Source of the DNA: a virus
Reading direction: 5' to 3' (one strand)
Virus record (IMG/VR): IMGVR_UViG_3300050821_011929
Span: 1-36,788 of that record
DNA length: 36,788 bases
The translations under genes and the position numbers were made by a program. The number at the start of each line of letters is the position of its first letter. Within the stretch, counting starts at the first letter, position 1. Shown here in pieces: positions 7,995-16,154 of the stretch. A model generated the notes under the pieces. It saw only the letters and a program-made list of their open reading frames with translations, was not told the origin of the DNA and did no database searches.

Positions 7995-8645
7995 ATGCCA
8001 ACCACAACTGACATCAAGGCATGGAACGCAACCTTCGAAAAATACATGAAGTTGCGGAAAACAGCCCGGGCAGAAGTGATCGAAGGAAAAGCCAGGGATT
8101 TCGCTTTCAAGGTGTTCCAGAACATAGCCCCCGTGCCCGCGGGAAAGATCGAAAACGAACTGCTGCAAAATAAGCGGATCCTGCGATTAACATGGTACAG
8201 GCTGCAGAAGAAATTCGGGCCTGATGTTCTGAAGGGTAAAGCTGCCAGCAAACGCAGACGGGCAATTCATAAAACGGGCAAAACCAAAAAGGCTTTAACC
8301 CCGGGCAACAAAATCGTGCGGGCCTATGCTAAAACCTTGATGGCATCCCGCAAAAGATCGTCGGGTTATCATCGGGTTTCCTTCCTGTTGATAGCCCAAA
8401 AGCTGGGGAAAACAGGGGCAAACCCCCAAGTGAATCCCCGATCGCTGTTAAATAGAACGAACGTTTCAAAAACGAATAACGCTTTCCGTACAGTGGTGCG
8501 AACCAACGCTGTTGCCCGGGGGCTTGCCTGCCCGTCAACCAATGCCGCAGTTGATAAAGCCCTGGCGGATATCAAACAAGAAATGGAAACCGAAATTATC
8601 AAACGGCTGGCGGCAGCCAAACGGGAAGCTGGCTTTATTCGATGA
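7995..8645 (+). CDS. Neck or tail-completion protein candidate
   Basis: This is a 216-residue, strongly basic and mostly helical protein. Features include WNATFEKYMKLRKTARAEVI near the N-terminus, a KAASKRRRAIHKTGKTKK basic stretch in the middle, and a helical C-terminus with DIKQEMETEIIKRLAAAKRE. Size and position agree with tail-completion proteins of the gp10/Z type, which often have this N-terminal helix. No diagnostic motif is visible, so the role is inferred. Its TGA overlaps the next ATG (ATGA). Confidence 0.5.
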   Translation: MPTTTDIKAWNATFEKYMKLRKTARAEVIEGKARDFAFKVFQNIAPVPAGKIENELLQNKRILRLTWYRLQKKFGPDVLKGKAASKRRRAIHKTGKTKKALTPGNKIVRAYAKTLMASRKRSSGYHRVSFLLIAQKLGKTGANPQVNPRSLLNRTNVSKTNNAFRTVVRTNAVARGLACPSTNAAVDKALADIKQEMETEIIKRLAAAKREAGFIR

Positions 8646-9058
8646 CTGAGGAAACCGAACAATTCCTAGTGTCACTGCTGGTGCCCGTGGTGGGCCCTGC
8701 TGCGGTCCCTGTTCGGCAGGTTAAAGCTGATGATCCCCTTATTCGCCCGATCGTTCTAGTGGCGGCCCAGTTCCATGAAACCCTTATCCCCGGGGGTGCC
8801 TATCCTGTCGCCCGAATCAATTTCGAGATCACCCTTGAGAGTCAAGTAACGGAAACCCCCGTTGAAACCCATCAGGCTCTGATCGGGGCAATAGCCCTGG
8901 GGTTGCCCGCCTATGGTCAATTTACAGGGGAACAAACAATTTTCGATCAGGTGTTTTTTGGCCCGCTGACTGGGGCTCAAGACACCAAAAACGCTTTGAT
9001 CAGATCCTATACGTTCACAGGCTATTTAGTGGGCAGGTTGACAGTGCCCACAGTTTAG
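8642..9058 (+). CDS. Tail terminator candidate
   Basis: This 138-residue protein sits where tail terminator proteins (lambda gpU class) normally lie, just before the tail tube. It shows an alpha/beta mix: an N-terminal helix in EETEQFLVSLLVP, strands in PVARINFEITLESQ, a helix ETHQALIGAIALGL and a final strand SYTFTGYLVGRLTV. The ARINFEI..ESQ..E.P.E.H..L arrangement closely resembles that class. It is translationally coupled to the gene before it. Confidence 0.55.
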   Translation: MTEETEQFLVSLLVPVVGPAAVPVRQVKADDPLIRPIVLVAAQFHETLIPGGAYPVARINFEITLESQVTETPVETHQALIGAIALGLPAYGQFTGEQTIFDQVFFGPLTGAQDTKNALIRSYTFTGYLVGRLTVPTV

Positions 9059-9074
9059 GAACCCGAAAAATTTT

Positions 9075-9440
9075 ATGCCAGCAACTGTTTACCCTTCTAC
9101 ACTTGGATTCACCTGGGGCATCACCACTGAGGAAACGGGTTTAGCCGTTGCAAGTGTTCGCCAAAACGATTCAACGCAAATTTTTGAACAGAAAGATAAT
9201 CAAGGGGAAACAATCGCTGTTGTCAGCCATGATTTGAAAGCTGAAATCACGATTGAAGGCGAGATTACGGGTGCATTTACCTGGGCGGCAGGTGTCCCGA
9301 TTGTGGTTGCTAACATTTTGGCGATCGGCGGGGTGGCTGCAGGATTGGTGATGTGTAAAAACATCGAAATTACGCAATCCAGGGAAGCAATGAAGAAATG
9401 CACGGTGAATGCCACCATGTATCCTTTGATCCCCGCTTAA
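9075..9440 (+). CDS. Tail tube protein candidate
   Basis: This 121-residue, beta-rich protein is the likeliest tail tube subunit. It has TEETGLAVASVRQNDS, then FEQKDNQGETIAVVSHD followed by KAEITIEGEITG, the pattern of small tail-tube proteins in which an 'E.KD..G..V......' strand precedes 'I...G.' strands. A late VMCKNIEITQSREAMKKCTV strand-helix ends in YPLIPA. The call rests on this pattern and on position between terminator and chaperone genes. The start has an AT-only leader (AAAAATTTT) and no Shine-Dalgarno site. Confidence 0.5.
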   Translation: MPATVYPSTLGFTWGITTEETGLAVASVRQNDSTQIFEQKDNQGETIAVVSHDLKAEITIEGEITGAFTWAAGVPIVVANILAIGGVAAGLVMCKNIEITQSREAMKKCTVNATMYPLIPA

Positions 9441-9461
9441 TTCCTGCCCGCTTAATTCCTG
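9432..9461 (+). repeat. Perfect 15-bp tandem duplication over a stop codon
   Basis: CCCGCTTAATTCCTG is repeated exactly at 9432-9446 and 9447-9461. The first copy contains the last sense codon and TAA stop of the tail tube candidate, so the second copy repeats the gene's end without coding. This looks like a recent slippage duplication. Confidence 0.9.
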
Positions 9462-9471
9462 CTTACTTTTT

Positions 9472-9849
9472 ATGTTCAATCACCAAATCACCAGCACGTA
9501 TGCCACCGATGAAGGCATTGCGATTTCGGCACTGAGCAAATACACAGGCACGGCTGAAGTAGGGTATGATGGCACTGTCCCGCCCGCCACCGATCTAGTA
9601 GAGGTCGATATTGCCTGGATTCGAGCGAACGTTAAGGCACTGCTGCTGTATTCGAGTCAGGCTCTGACCATCAAAACGAATGTTTCAGGTGCCCCAGTCA
9701 ACACGATTGTTCTGGCGGCAGGGCAGGCAATCACCTGGGGTGTTGATCATCCTGAAGCAAACCCAGTGGCTGCTGATGTCACCAAACTTTTTCTATCGAA
9801 TGACGGGACGAATCCCGCAATTGTTAAGATTCGGGTTTTGATCGCTTAA
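9472..9849 (+). CDS. Beta-rich hypothetical structural protein
   Basis: This 125-residue protein is rich in beta strands (DIAWIRANVKALLLYSS, TIKTNVSGAPVNTIVLAAG and a final AIVKIRVLIA). It contains no known motif. The strand pattern with repeated V/I and small residues fits a virion surface or tail protein. Its position beside the tube gene suggests a tail or head-decoration component, but nothing decides between them. Confidence 0.55.
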   Translation: MFNHQITSTYATDEGIAISALSKYTGTAEVGYDGTVPPATDLVEVDIAWIRANVKALLLYSSQALTIKTNVSGAPVNTIVLAAGQAITWGVDHPEANPVAADVTKLFLSNDGTNPAIVKIRVLIA

Positions 9850-9865
9850 AGAGCCCCCCCCGAAA

Positions 9866-10030
9866 ATGAGCCTGCAGGCAATTATTCGATTGGTGATCAT
9901 CGGGTTAGTCCTGCTCATCGTTTGGGTGATCTGCGGGATATTCATCGGGGGAACAATCCATCTAGCGATCGGGGCAATTCTTGTTCTGTGTTTTCTTTTG
10001 TACGTTTTGAAAACGTTCAACATTTTCTGA
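9866..10030 (+). CDS. 54-residue two-span membrane protein
   Basis: An ATG at 9866, after an eight-C run, opens 54 codons to TGA at 10028-10030. The product has two hydrophobic spans (residues ~5-29 and ~32-48) with a short turn and ends YVLKTFNIF. The shape, two spans with a W in the first and a short F-rich end, resembles the Thivi_2564-type small membrane proteins found in phages and bacteria. It could act like a holin, though its place among tail genes is not the usual holin position. The function is not established. Confidence 0.65.
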   Translation: MSLQAIIRLVIIGLVLLIVWVICGIFIGGTIHLAIGAILVLCFLLYVLKTFNIF

Positions 10031-10085
10031 AAAACTGATCGGGGCTAGTTTCCCCATCACCATCAAATTTTAAATCCCGTCTCGA

Positions 10086-10607
10086 ATGAACACCCCGGCA
10101 GGGCAGTTTGTAGTAACATCGAATACCAAACTGGCTGCTACTTTGCGGGTGTTCGAAATCCCTCTGCCGCGGCATAACCCCGCAGTAGTGGCTGAAGTGT
10201 TCAGGCTCTCGGATCTGCGGCGGGGCAAGAAAGATCCCAAACCCAAAAAAAGGGTGTTCTGGAATTTTGAACCGCACCCTGCTGCCGCAATCGTCACAAA
10301 GGCGTTTAGTTCAACTACTGCTGATGCCGATTTTGAAAAGTTCGTCGATTCCCTGGCTCTGCAACCTAATGTAAGCGGCACGGGCCTTTCCCCCGAAAAA
10401 CTTCTCAAACTGCGGGCCTTACATTCGGCTGCTGTCGCCCAGGCTTGCAGAGAAGTGCAACACATGAAGGAACTGCTGGTGCAAGCCTGCCATGAATGCC
10501 CTGATGCAGCCTTATGGCAGGTGATCCTGAACGATGATGGCAGCATTCATTCGATGTTTCCAAAGGCAGCCAGTACAGAGACTAAATCCAAGTTTTTCAC
10601 CAAATAA
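10086..10607 (+). CDS. Hypothetical protein upstream of tail chaperone
   Basis: This 173-residue protein has an N-terminal beta part (QFVVTSNTKLAATLRVFEIP), a basic turn (RRGKKDPKPKKR), and a helical C-terminal half with LLKLRALHSAAVAQACREV and a Cys/His cluster (VQACHECPDAALW). It is not recognised. Its place just before the tail chaperone gene suggests a tail assembly role. Confidence 0.5.
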   Translation: MNTPAGQFVVTSNTKLAATLRVFEIPLPRHNPAVVAEVFRLSDLRRGKKDPKPKKRVFWNFEPHPAAAIVTKAFSSTTADADFEKFVDSLALQPNVSGTGLSPEKLLKLRALHSAAVAQACREVQHMKELLVQACHECPDAALWQVILNDDGSIHSMFPKAASTETKSKFFTK

Positions 10608-10633
10608 CCGATACCCTAAATCCCCGCACCCTT

Positions 10634-11092
10634 ATGCCTGACACCCTGCCGAACCCAGCCAATATCTTAGATGAACCTGAAACCCTGGAACTGCCTGACA
10701 CACCCGAAAAGGCATTCGTTTCAGCCCTGACACCCAAATTTTTCAACGGCAAACGCCTGGAACCGTTCAGCCTGCTGCGGCAGGTGTTTGCCCTGTCCCT
10801 AGGGGTGAGCGATTCCGCGGCAGACCGAATGCAGGATGCCATTACAATCGTTTGGTTATGCAGCCTGACTGAATGGCAGGTGAGTATTGAAATGGCAAAC
10901 AAAGTGCAGGCCCGAATCAATGCATCAAAATGGGCAGAGGGTGCGGGCATCAGCCTGACAAATTATCAGCCTGTGATGGATGTCTACAAATTGATATCGG
11001 CTGAAATCGCTGCCTCAACTGGGGCAGTTGAACAGGTTGACGGCAAAAATGGAACCATCGAAAAAAACGGTGGCGGGCAGCTTCCCAATTAG
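10634..11092 (+). CDS. Tail assembly chaperone, G-like, unshifted form
   Basis: This 152-residue protein lies directly before the tape measure gene, the standard position of the tail assembly chaperone that binds the tape measure during tail building. Helical segments (LLRQVFALSLGVSDSAADRM, ITIVWLCSLTEWQVSIEMAN) match the all-alpha character of these chaperones. The last codons before TAG include GAA AAA AAC, a canonical -1 slippery heptamer, so a fraction of ribosomes should make the longer fusion listed separately. The ordering G, frameshift, GT, tape measure is the conserved lambda-type arrangement. Confidence 0.75.
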   Translation: MPDTLPNPANILDEPETLELPDTPEKAFVSALTPKFFNGKRLEPFSLLRQVFALSLGVSDSAADRMQDAITIVWLCSLTEWQVSIEMANKVQARINASKWAEGAGISLTNYQPVMDVYKLISAEIAASTGAVEQVDGKNGTIEKNGGGQLPN

Positions 11093-11265
11093 AAACAGCC
11101 ACTGCCGCTGCCGCAGTCAGTAAGTTTGATTTACATTATATTTTTTGGTTATTGCCAGTAGCAATCTGTTTCCAGTTGCAGTTGCTGTACTACCAACGGA
11201 ACGGCACCAAACTGGTGCGGAAATCCGAAATTGATGTGGACGTTTTGACAACCTTTCTAAGTTGA
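10634..11265 (+). CDS. Tail chaperone -1 frameshift fusion, GT-like (210 residues)
   Basis: Ribosomes slipping back one base at 11062-11068 would read 145 zero-frame residues, then 65 residues in the -1 frame from CGG at 11068 to the TGA at 11263-11265. The extension reads RWRAASQLETATAAAA at first, then a hydrophobic FDLHYIFWLLPVAICFQLQL and finally KSEIDVDVLTTFLS. It exactly fills the otherwise empty 170-base gap, and its stop overlaps the tape measure ATG at 11265 (TGATG). The -1 frame has no start codon of its own in a sensible place. In lambda the fused T part recruits tail tube protein; the same role is inferred here. Confidence 0.75.
11062..11068 (+). promoter_or_regulatory. Programmed -1 frameshift slippery site A AAA AAC
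   Basis: In the chaperone frame the codons read GAA AAA AAC, giving the X XXY YYZ heptamer A AAA AAC, 22 bases before the zero-frame stop. Seven bases downstream GGCAGC (11076-11081) can pair with GCTGCC (11107-11112), a possible stimulating stem; an alternative GGTGGC/GCCACT pair starts one base after the heptamer. The stems are weak predictions; the heptamer itself is unambiguous. Confidence 0.75.
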
Positions 11266-13886
11266 TGGCTGGCGATACTGTCACAACGATTTTTGGCGGG
11301 GATGATTCGAACTTTCAGGCAGCAGCCCGAAAGGTTAAAGAATCGATAGATGCACTGGGGGCAAAGGCTGGCCCCATGCAGTTTTTCAAAGAGGCTGCTG
11401 CGGGTGCCGAAAGCCTGCATACCGCCACTGAACATGCCCGGGCAGGTGTTGATGCCCTAAAGGCTGCACTGGCCCCCCTGATCGCAATGGGCGCTGCCCT
11501 TACAGGGGTGGCAACCATATTCGACGGGATCAAACGATCGATCGAACTGGCAGCAAAAGTTGAAACCGCGGAATTCCATCTAGGGGCAGTTGCGGGTGGT
11601 GCCGATAAGGCAACAGCATCAATCAAACGCCTGCATGAAATCGGGGATGAAACGGCAACGGGGTTCGGCAAGCTAGCAGAAGGTTCAATCAGGCTGCAGG
11701 AGGCTGGGCAATCAGCGGATCAGGCGGCAGAATCGATGGGCAAATTGCAGAAAATTGCCCTGAATTCCGGCAGTGATGTTGAAGAACTGGGGGCAATTTA
11801 TGCCCGGGTTCTGACAAAGGCTGATGTTAGTTCAAAGGATCTGGTCAAGCTGGCAATGACTGGGATTCCTGGGATGGCTGAAATTTCCCAATCATTTAAG
11901 GCTGCCGAACAGAACACCGCAAAATGGGATCTGGAAATCGACAAAACGATTCAGGCAATGAATCGGCTGTTTGAACAGACCGAAAAGCAAACCAGTTCGG
12001 CAAATTCGTTCGGCTCGAAAATCGGGCTGATGCAAGCCAGTTTCAGCCAGTGGGCCCGGGCAGGTGGGAACGCTGTTGGCGGCCTAATAAAAGCGATCGA
12101 CGGCATCAGTGAAGGCGGCATTAGCAAAATGTCGGGCACGTTCGGGAAGGAATTCACTGAAGGGTTGCAGCAGATCGAAACCGAAACGGGCCTGTCAGGT
12201 GCAGCCCTGCAACATTTCATGGCAGAGGGCAAGCTGGGCTATGAAGAATTGATAGCAGCATCAGGCAGGTTCAGGGAAGAACAGCATAAGGCTGCTGATG
12301 CCAAAGCAGAGGAACAAAAACTGGCAAACCAGAACGCCCTGCTGGCTGAACAAAAGGGCCTGCTGGATAAGGTTCGGGCTGCTATCGAAACAGCCACCAA
12401 ACCCGGGGGCATATTCGGCACTGTTGAGGCATTTTTCGAGACGTTCAACGGCAAATGGCAACAGGTTCAACATGCTATCGACGGGGCTTTTCATTCTTTC
12501 GGTGATCCCCTGATGGAATCCCTGAAACCTGCCCTGGATGCCATAAATACGTTTTTTGAAGGCCCAGCAAAGGCATCAGTTAAAGACTGGGGCACTTATC
12601 TGGGCGGAATGGTGAAAGATGCCATTCATGGGTTGCAAACGGGTGATTGGAAACCGTTACAAAAAGATGGGGAAACCGCATTTGCTGCGATCCTGAAAAT
12701 GGCATCAACAGGGATGGACAATCTGGGCCTTGCCTTGAATGCAGTGTTCACAGGCCCGGGGATGGTGAAAGCCATTGCTGCCCTGTCAAAAGCCCTGATA
12801 GCCGTTGCCAGTGCATTTGGCGAGGCAATGATGCAGGCTGCAGCCAGCCCGATGCGAAAGGTTGAAGCATTCGACATCGCAGTCATGCCCGGGGTGCGGA
12901 ATATAGTTGCTGCCCGCAACAAATCGGACTGGGACAAATTCACTCCAGAACAAAAACAGGAATTCACTGATCAGGGCGGGGGTGCCAAACCTAGTGCCCT
13001 GGAGGAAGTCACCGGGGGCAACATCGCAAAAGACAGTGATATCATCGCGAAAATCAAAGGGTTTTCAGGGGTGATCGCAAAGGTGAATGAGGCATCAAAA
13101 GATTTGGCTGATGCAGTCACCGGGGTTGTAGCAACAGTGAAAGATGCGGGCCAAAAAATGGCTCAGCGGGATGAAGGACAATCTGGCAAAAATGCAGAGG
13201 GCAAACCAACAGGGATGGATCAAACCACCTGGGACACCTTCTATAAACCACTGACACCCCGGGCCCAGCCCAAAGCAGCCCCAGGCGAACCCGCGGCAAC
13301 CAGCAGTGAACCCGCGGCAGCCACCACCACTAGCCCGATTGCCAGTGCCTCTGCAGGCACTGCCGCAGACACCGCGGGGGCCCCTGGTGCCACGTTTGCC
13401 GGGTTCCAGCCCCCATCACCCCAGCCAGAACATAAAGAGGCTGAAAGAGGCAGTGGAAAAAGCAGTTCCAGCAAAACCGAAAAGGCGGGGAAAGATGATC
13501 CCATGCCATCGGATTTCAAGGGCAAAACCCAAAAGGAAAGGTGGGCTGATTATGATCAGCAGTGGAAAGGATGGAATGAACGCAACCCCTTGGGGTTTAC
13601 GGAAACAGACGCACTGAAAAAAGGCGGGGAAGCTAGCATTCAATCCGATGTAGGCAATACTCCAGGCAGCGGGCTCGGGGTTCCTGAAAGCCCAGGGCCC
13701 GGGGTTTCCCCTGCTATGCCTAATTCACCCGCGGGCGGAAATATTGGTTCAGCACCTGCCGCACCTGCCACTGGTGGTGCTGCCGCGGCGATCACTGCCC
13801 CAGTGGCGCTGATTTTGTCGAAACTGGATTTGCTAATAGGCGCGATCGGGAAGGAAGCTGGATTTCTCGAAAAGGTTCTAAGCTGA
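11265..13886 (+). CDS. Tail tape measure protein
   Basis: This 873-residue protein sets tail length and is later ejected with the DNA. The N-terminal third carries the conserved tape-measure domain, with the AAKVETAEFHLGAVAGG segment, GFGKLAEGSIRLQEAGQ and SSKDLVKLAMTGIPGMAEI. A long helical middle follows, then an Ala/Ser/Thr/Pro-rich flexible stretch near residues ~665-725, and a hydrophobic C-terminal segment (AITAPVALILSKLDLLIGAI). I chose ATG 11265, which overlaps the frameshift product's stop, over a TTG at 11262. By the usual proportionality (lambda: 853 residues and ~150 nm) the tail should be about as long as lambda's. The stop overlaps the next ATG. Confidence 0.9.
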   Translation: MAGDTVTTIFGGDDSNFQAAARKVKESIDALGAKAGPMQFFKEAAAGAESLHTATEHARAGVDALKAALAPLIAMGAALTGVATIFDGIKRSIELAAKVETAEFHLGAVAGGADKATASIKRLHEIGDETATGFGKLAEGSIRLQEAGQSADQAAESMGKLQKIALNSGSDVEELGAIYARVLTKADVSSKDLVKLAMTGIPGMAEISQSFKAAEQNTAKWDLEIDKTIQAMNRLFEQTEKQTSSANSFGSKIGLMQASFSQWARAGGNAVGGLIKAIDGISEGGISKMSGTFGKEFTEGLQQIETETGLSGAALQHFMAEGKLGYEELIAASGRFREEQHKAADAKAEEQKLANQNALLAEQKGLLDKVRAAIETATKPGGIFGTVEAFFETFNGKWQQVQHAIDGAFHSFGDPLMESLKPALDAINTFFEGPAKASVKDWGTYLGGMVKDAIHGLQTGDWKPLQKDGETAFAAILKMASTGMDNLGLALNAVFTGPGMVKAIAALSKALIAVASAFGEAMMQAAASPMRKVEAFDIAVMPGVRNIVAARNKSDWDKFTPEQKQEFTDQGGGAKPSALEEVTGGNIAKDSDIIAKIKGFSGVIAKVNEASKDLADAVTGVVATVKDAGQKMAQRDEGQSGKNAEGKPTGMDQTTWDTFYKPLTPRAQPKAAPGEPAATSSEPAAATTTSPIASASAGTAADTAGAPGATFAGFQPPSPQPEHKEAERGSGKSSSSKTEKAGKDDPMPSDFKGKTQKERWADYDQQWKGWNERNPLGFTETDALKKGGEASIQSDVGNTPGSGLGVPESPGPGVSPAMPNSPAGGNIGSAPAAPATGGAAAAITAPVALILSKLDLLIGAIGKEAGFLEKVLS

Positions 13887-14758
13887 TGAGATTTTCAACA
13901 GTAGTGGCATTCGTCGAAACCGTGGGCAGACGGCAGCAGTCAACGTTCGGCGGGTTGGATACAATGACCTGTTTTTGGACGGGCCCCAGTGCTATTCAAT
14001 CGCAGTTTTCCCCGATCATTGAGGTTCCCCTGGGGATTTCTCCTTTTATCCAGGGAACCCCGCACCCTGAATTTCCAGGGATGTTTATCAAATCAGTTCG
14101 GCAGGTGTTCGAAACCGCAGGCATCAGTTCCTTTGAGATCGATTATGAAGGGATGTTTCGGTTCCCCGGGGGCAACTGGATTTCACCCCCGATCGTTTCC
14201 CGTAAAACTGCTGTCGGGACCCTTTCCTATACTTTCGGGGTGCAACTGAATGCCCAGCAGGTTTCGCAATCGGGCCTGAACCGAACCACTGAAAATAAGG
14301 TTCTGCGAGGCAGTCAATCCATCACCATGCATTATACGACATCAGCAGTGAAAATTGCTTATCGCAGCAGGTTGATTCAGTTAAACCCGCAATTCCAGGG
14401 GATCGCAAATTCGCTAGGGGTTGGATACAACATTTTTAAACGTGTCCTTTCCCCGTTCACTGGGGGTTCCACCTACAGCAGCACCACTCAAACAGTTAAT
14501 CTGGAAGCGTTCGCAAAACCCACTCCTTACATTTATAATGTGGCTGCATTCATAGAAGCTGAACAGGCAGCTATTCAAACGTCGATTCAGTACGGGTTGA
14601 CCGGGGGTGACAACACAGAATATTTCTCGATCAATAGCCCCCCGGGCCCTGATCAAACGATAGAATGCCTGGATTTTTCCAGTGATCCAGAAGGGGTTTA
14701 TTATAAGAATTCGGAAACCTGGCAAGTGGTTCTAAGCCCACCCCAGCAACTGCAATAA
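13886..14758 (+). CDS. Distal tail or minor tail protein, unrecognised
   Basis: This 290-residue protein begins on the tape measure stop (TGATG), as distal tail proteins do. It is beta-rich, with FSPIIEVPLGISPFIQG early, AVGTLSYTFGVQLNAQQVSQ in the middle, and VAAFIEAEQAAIQTSIQYG before a C-terminal strand region ending in TWQVVLSPP. No family is recognised. Its position suggests the hub or distal tail protein at the tail tip, but no lambda J/L/M-like motifs are visible. Confidence 0.55.
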   Translation: MRFSTVVAFVETVGRRQQSTFGGLDTMTCFWTGPSAIQSQFSPIIEVPLGISPFIQGTPHPEFPGMFIKSVRQVFETAGISSFEIDYEGMFRFPGGNWISPPIVSRKTAVGTLSYTFGVQLNAQQVSQSGLNRTTENKVLRGSQSITMHYTTSAVKIAYRSRLIQLNPQFQGIANSLGVGYNIFKRVLSPFTGGSTYSSTTQTVNLEAFAKPTPYIYNVAAFIEAEQAAIQTSIQYGLTGGDNTEYFSINSPPGPDQTIECLDFSSDPEGVYYKNSETWQVVLSPPQQLQ

Positions 14759-14761
14759 GGC

Positions 14762-15163
14762 ATGGCCCTGGAACCCATTAAAATCGGCTGGAAACTGTTG
14801 GCAGGCTGGCTGAATGAATTTCTGTCTTTCGTTGAAAAACAGGTGCCGATTGCAGGTGAGGGCATTTCCATTGAACCGACAGAGGGCGGCACCATTATTT
14901 CGGTTCTATCAAAAACTGATCCTGATATTGATCCTGTCACCCATTTGCCCGCCAAAAAAAACCCTGCAACCACAATGGGTGGTGGTGGTGGCGGGGGATT
15001 CCCTCCCACCCCCGATAGTTCAACCCCACACTGGCGATTGATTAACATTATGGGCCCGGGGTGCGTTCAATCGACCATCTATATTTTCGCGTCAACCCCA
15101 GGGGTTATTGATTCTGGAACACCCCCCGGGCAGGGCCCTGATGGTGGCACTGGGTTTGCCTAA
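14762..15163 (+). CDS. Glycine-rich tail-tip hypothetical protein
   Basis: This 133-residue protein starts with an amphipathic segment (LEPIKIGWKLLAGWLNEFLSF), continues with short beta-like parts, and has a GGGGGGGFPP linker at ~residue 78 and a Gly/Pro-rich tail. It is probably a small structural or assembly protein of the tail tip. Its stop touches the next gene's ATG, so both are likely translated together. Confidence 0.5.
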   Translation: MALEPIKIGWKLLAGWLNEFLSFVEKQVPIAGEGISIEPTEGGTIISVLSKTDPDIDPVTHLPAKKNPATTMGGGGGGGFPPTPDSSTPHWRLINIMGPGCVQSTIYIFASTPGVIDSGTPPGQGPDGGTGFA

Positions 15164-15961
15164 ATGCCTGCCATTACCACCCCTGTCATCATTTCATGGT
15201 GCCCGAACAGCGGGTGCGATCCCTGCGCCTCTGCGCCTAAGTTTTTTTGTGTAACGAATCGCAGTATTTCAACCACTATCAGTGTTTTCAGGTTAAGCCC
15301 ATTTTACACTGGCCCTGTTGTTGACCGTTTATCAAATGAGGCTGCAGGTGATCCCCCGGGAAGCCCTGGGGCAGGGGCTGCAGGCTGGCCCGGGTATATT
15401 GCGAATACTTTCGTGATGCCAACGGTGGGATTTTTTACTGTTTCATCGGATGTGTCTTATGTGCCGTTGATCGGGCAAGGCGGGGAAGTGGTGAATGATT
15501 CGATCGGCAGCGATTTTGATTCAGTGATTCAATTCTATGATCCCAGCAAACCAAATGAATACTGGGGTTTTTGTTCTGAATCGGGGGGATTCACTTGGAA
15601 CGAACCTGAATGGCTAGGTGATCCTACTCACACTCACACTGTCGGGGATGGTGGCGGGGGGATCAATAATATCTGGTATAAAGAAAACGCAGTAGGACCT
15701 GACGGGGAAGGGAATTTTACCTATTCAGTTGAGACCGTCGATAGTGATGGGCCTGATGTTAGTTTCTACTGCAATATCTTGAAAATCTGGACTCGGGTTG
15801 ATCAAATCACGCTGCATTCAGTGGCAGAGGTTCTGTATTTTAACACCATCGATGAATACAACCTGATTGCCGATACAGGATTTACCACCAACACAAATGA
15901 TGGATCGGAAACCGTTCAGACTATCTTTTCGGTGGGTTCAGTGCAGGCTCTGCCAGCCTAG
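15164..15961 (+). CDS. Hypothetical tail-tip protein
   Basis: This 265-residue protein begins immediately after the previous stop. It contains two early cysteine pairs (CPNSGCDPC, residues ~12-20, and FFCVTN) and is otherwise beta-rich, with aromatic segments such as FYDPSKPNEYWGFCSESGGF and a THTHTVGDGGGG loop. A His-rich turn plus glycine loop may bind metal. No family is recognised. Its position between tail tip and fibre suggests a virion component. Confidence 0.5.
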   Translation: MPAITTPVIISWCPNSGCDPCASAPKFFCVTNRSISTTISVFRLSPFYTGPVVDRLSNEAAGDPPGSPGAGAAGWPGYIANTFVMPTVGFFTVSSDVSYVPLIGQGGEVVNDSIGSDFDSVIQFYDPSKPNEYWGFCSESGGFTWNEPEWLGDPTHTHTVGDGGGGINNIWYKENAVGPDGEGNFTYSVETVDSDGPDVSFYCNILKIWTRVDQITLHSVAEVLYFNTIDEYNLIADTGFTTNTNDGSETVQTIFSVGSVQALPA

Positions 15962-16114
15962 ATGATTTTTGCTTCATCAACAGAAATCACACAACGGCTG
16001 GGGATTTGCAGGCAATGCGAATTTTATGCCGCACCCAGGTGCCAGCGGTGCGGGTGTTTTCTGCCGTTCAAGATCAGATTGAAAAGCCAGGAATGCCCGA
16101 TTCAGAAATGGTAA
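15962..16114 (+). CDS. 50-residue zinc-ribbon-like phage protein
   Basis: An ATG at 15962, adjoining the previous stop, encodes 50 residues with cysteines at 16, 19, 27, 30, 32 and 45 in a CxxC...CxxCGC...CP..KW arrangement. This Cys spacing, ending CPIQKW, recurs in very small proteins of tailed phages, typically between tail and fibre genes, and is expected to form a zinc knuckle. The role is unknown. Confidence 0.75.
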   Translation: MIFASSTEITQRLGICRQCEFYAAPRCQRCGCFLPFKIRLKSQECPIQKW

Positions 16115-16154
16115 ACCCCTGCGGGTTGACTGTTCGCCCATTTATAGCAGCCCT

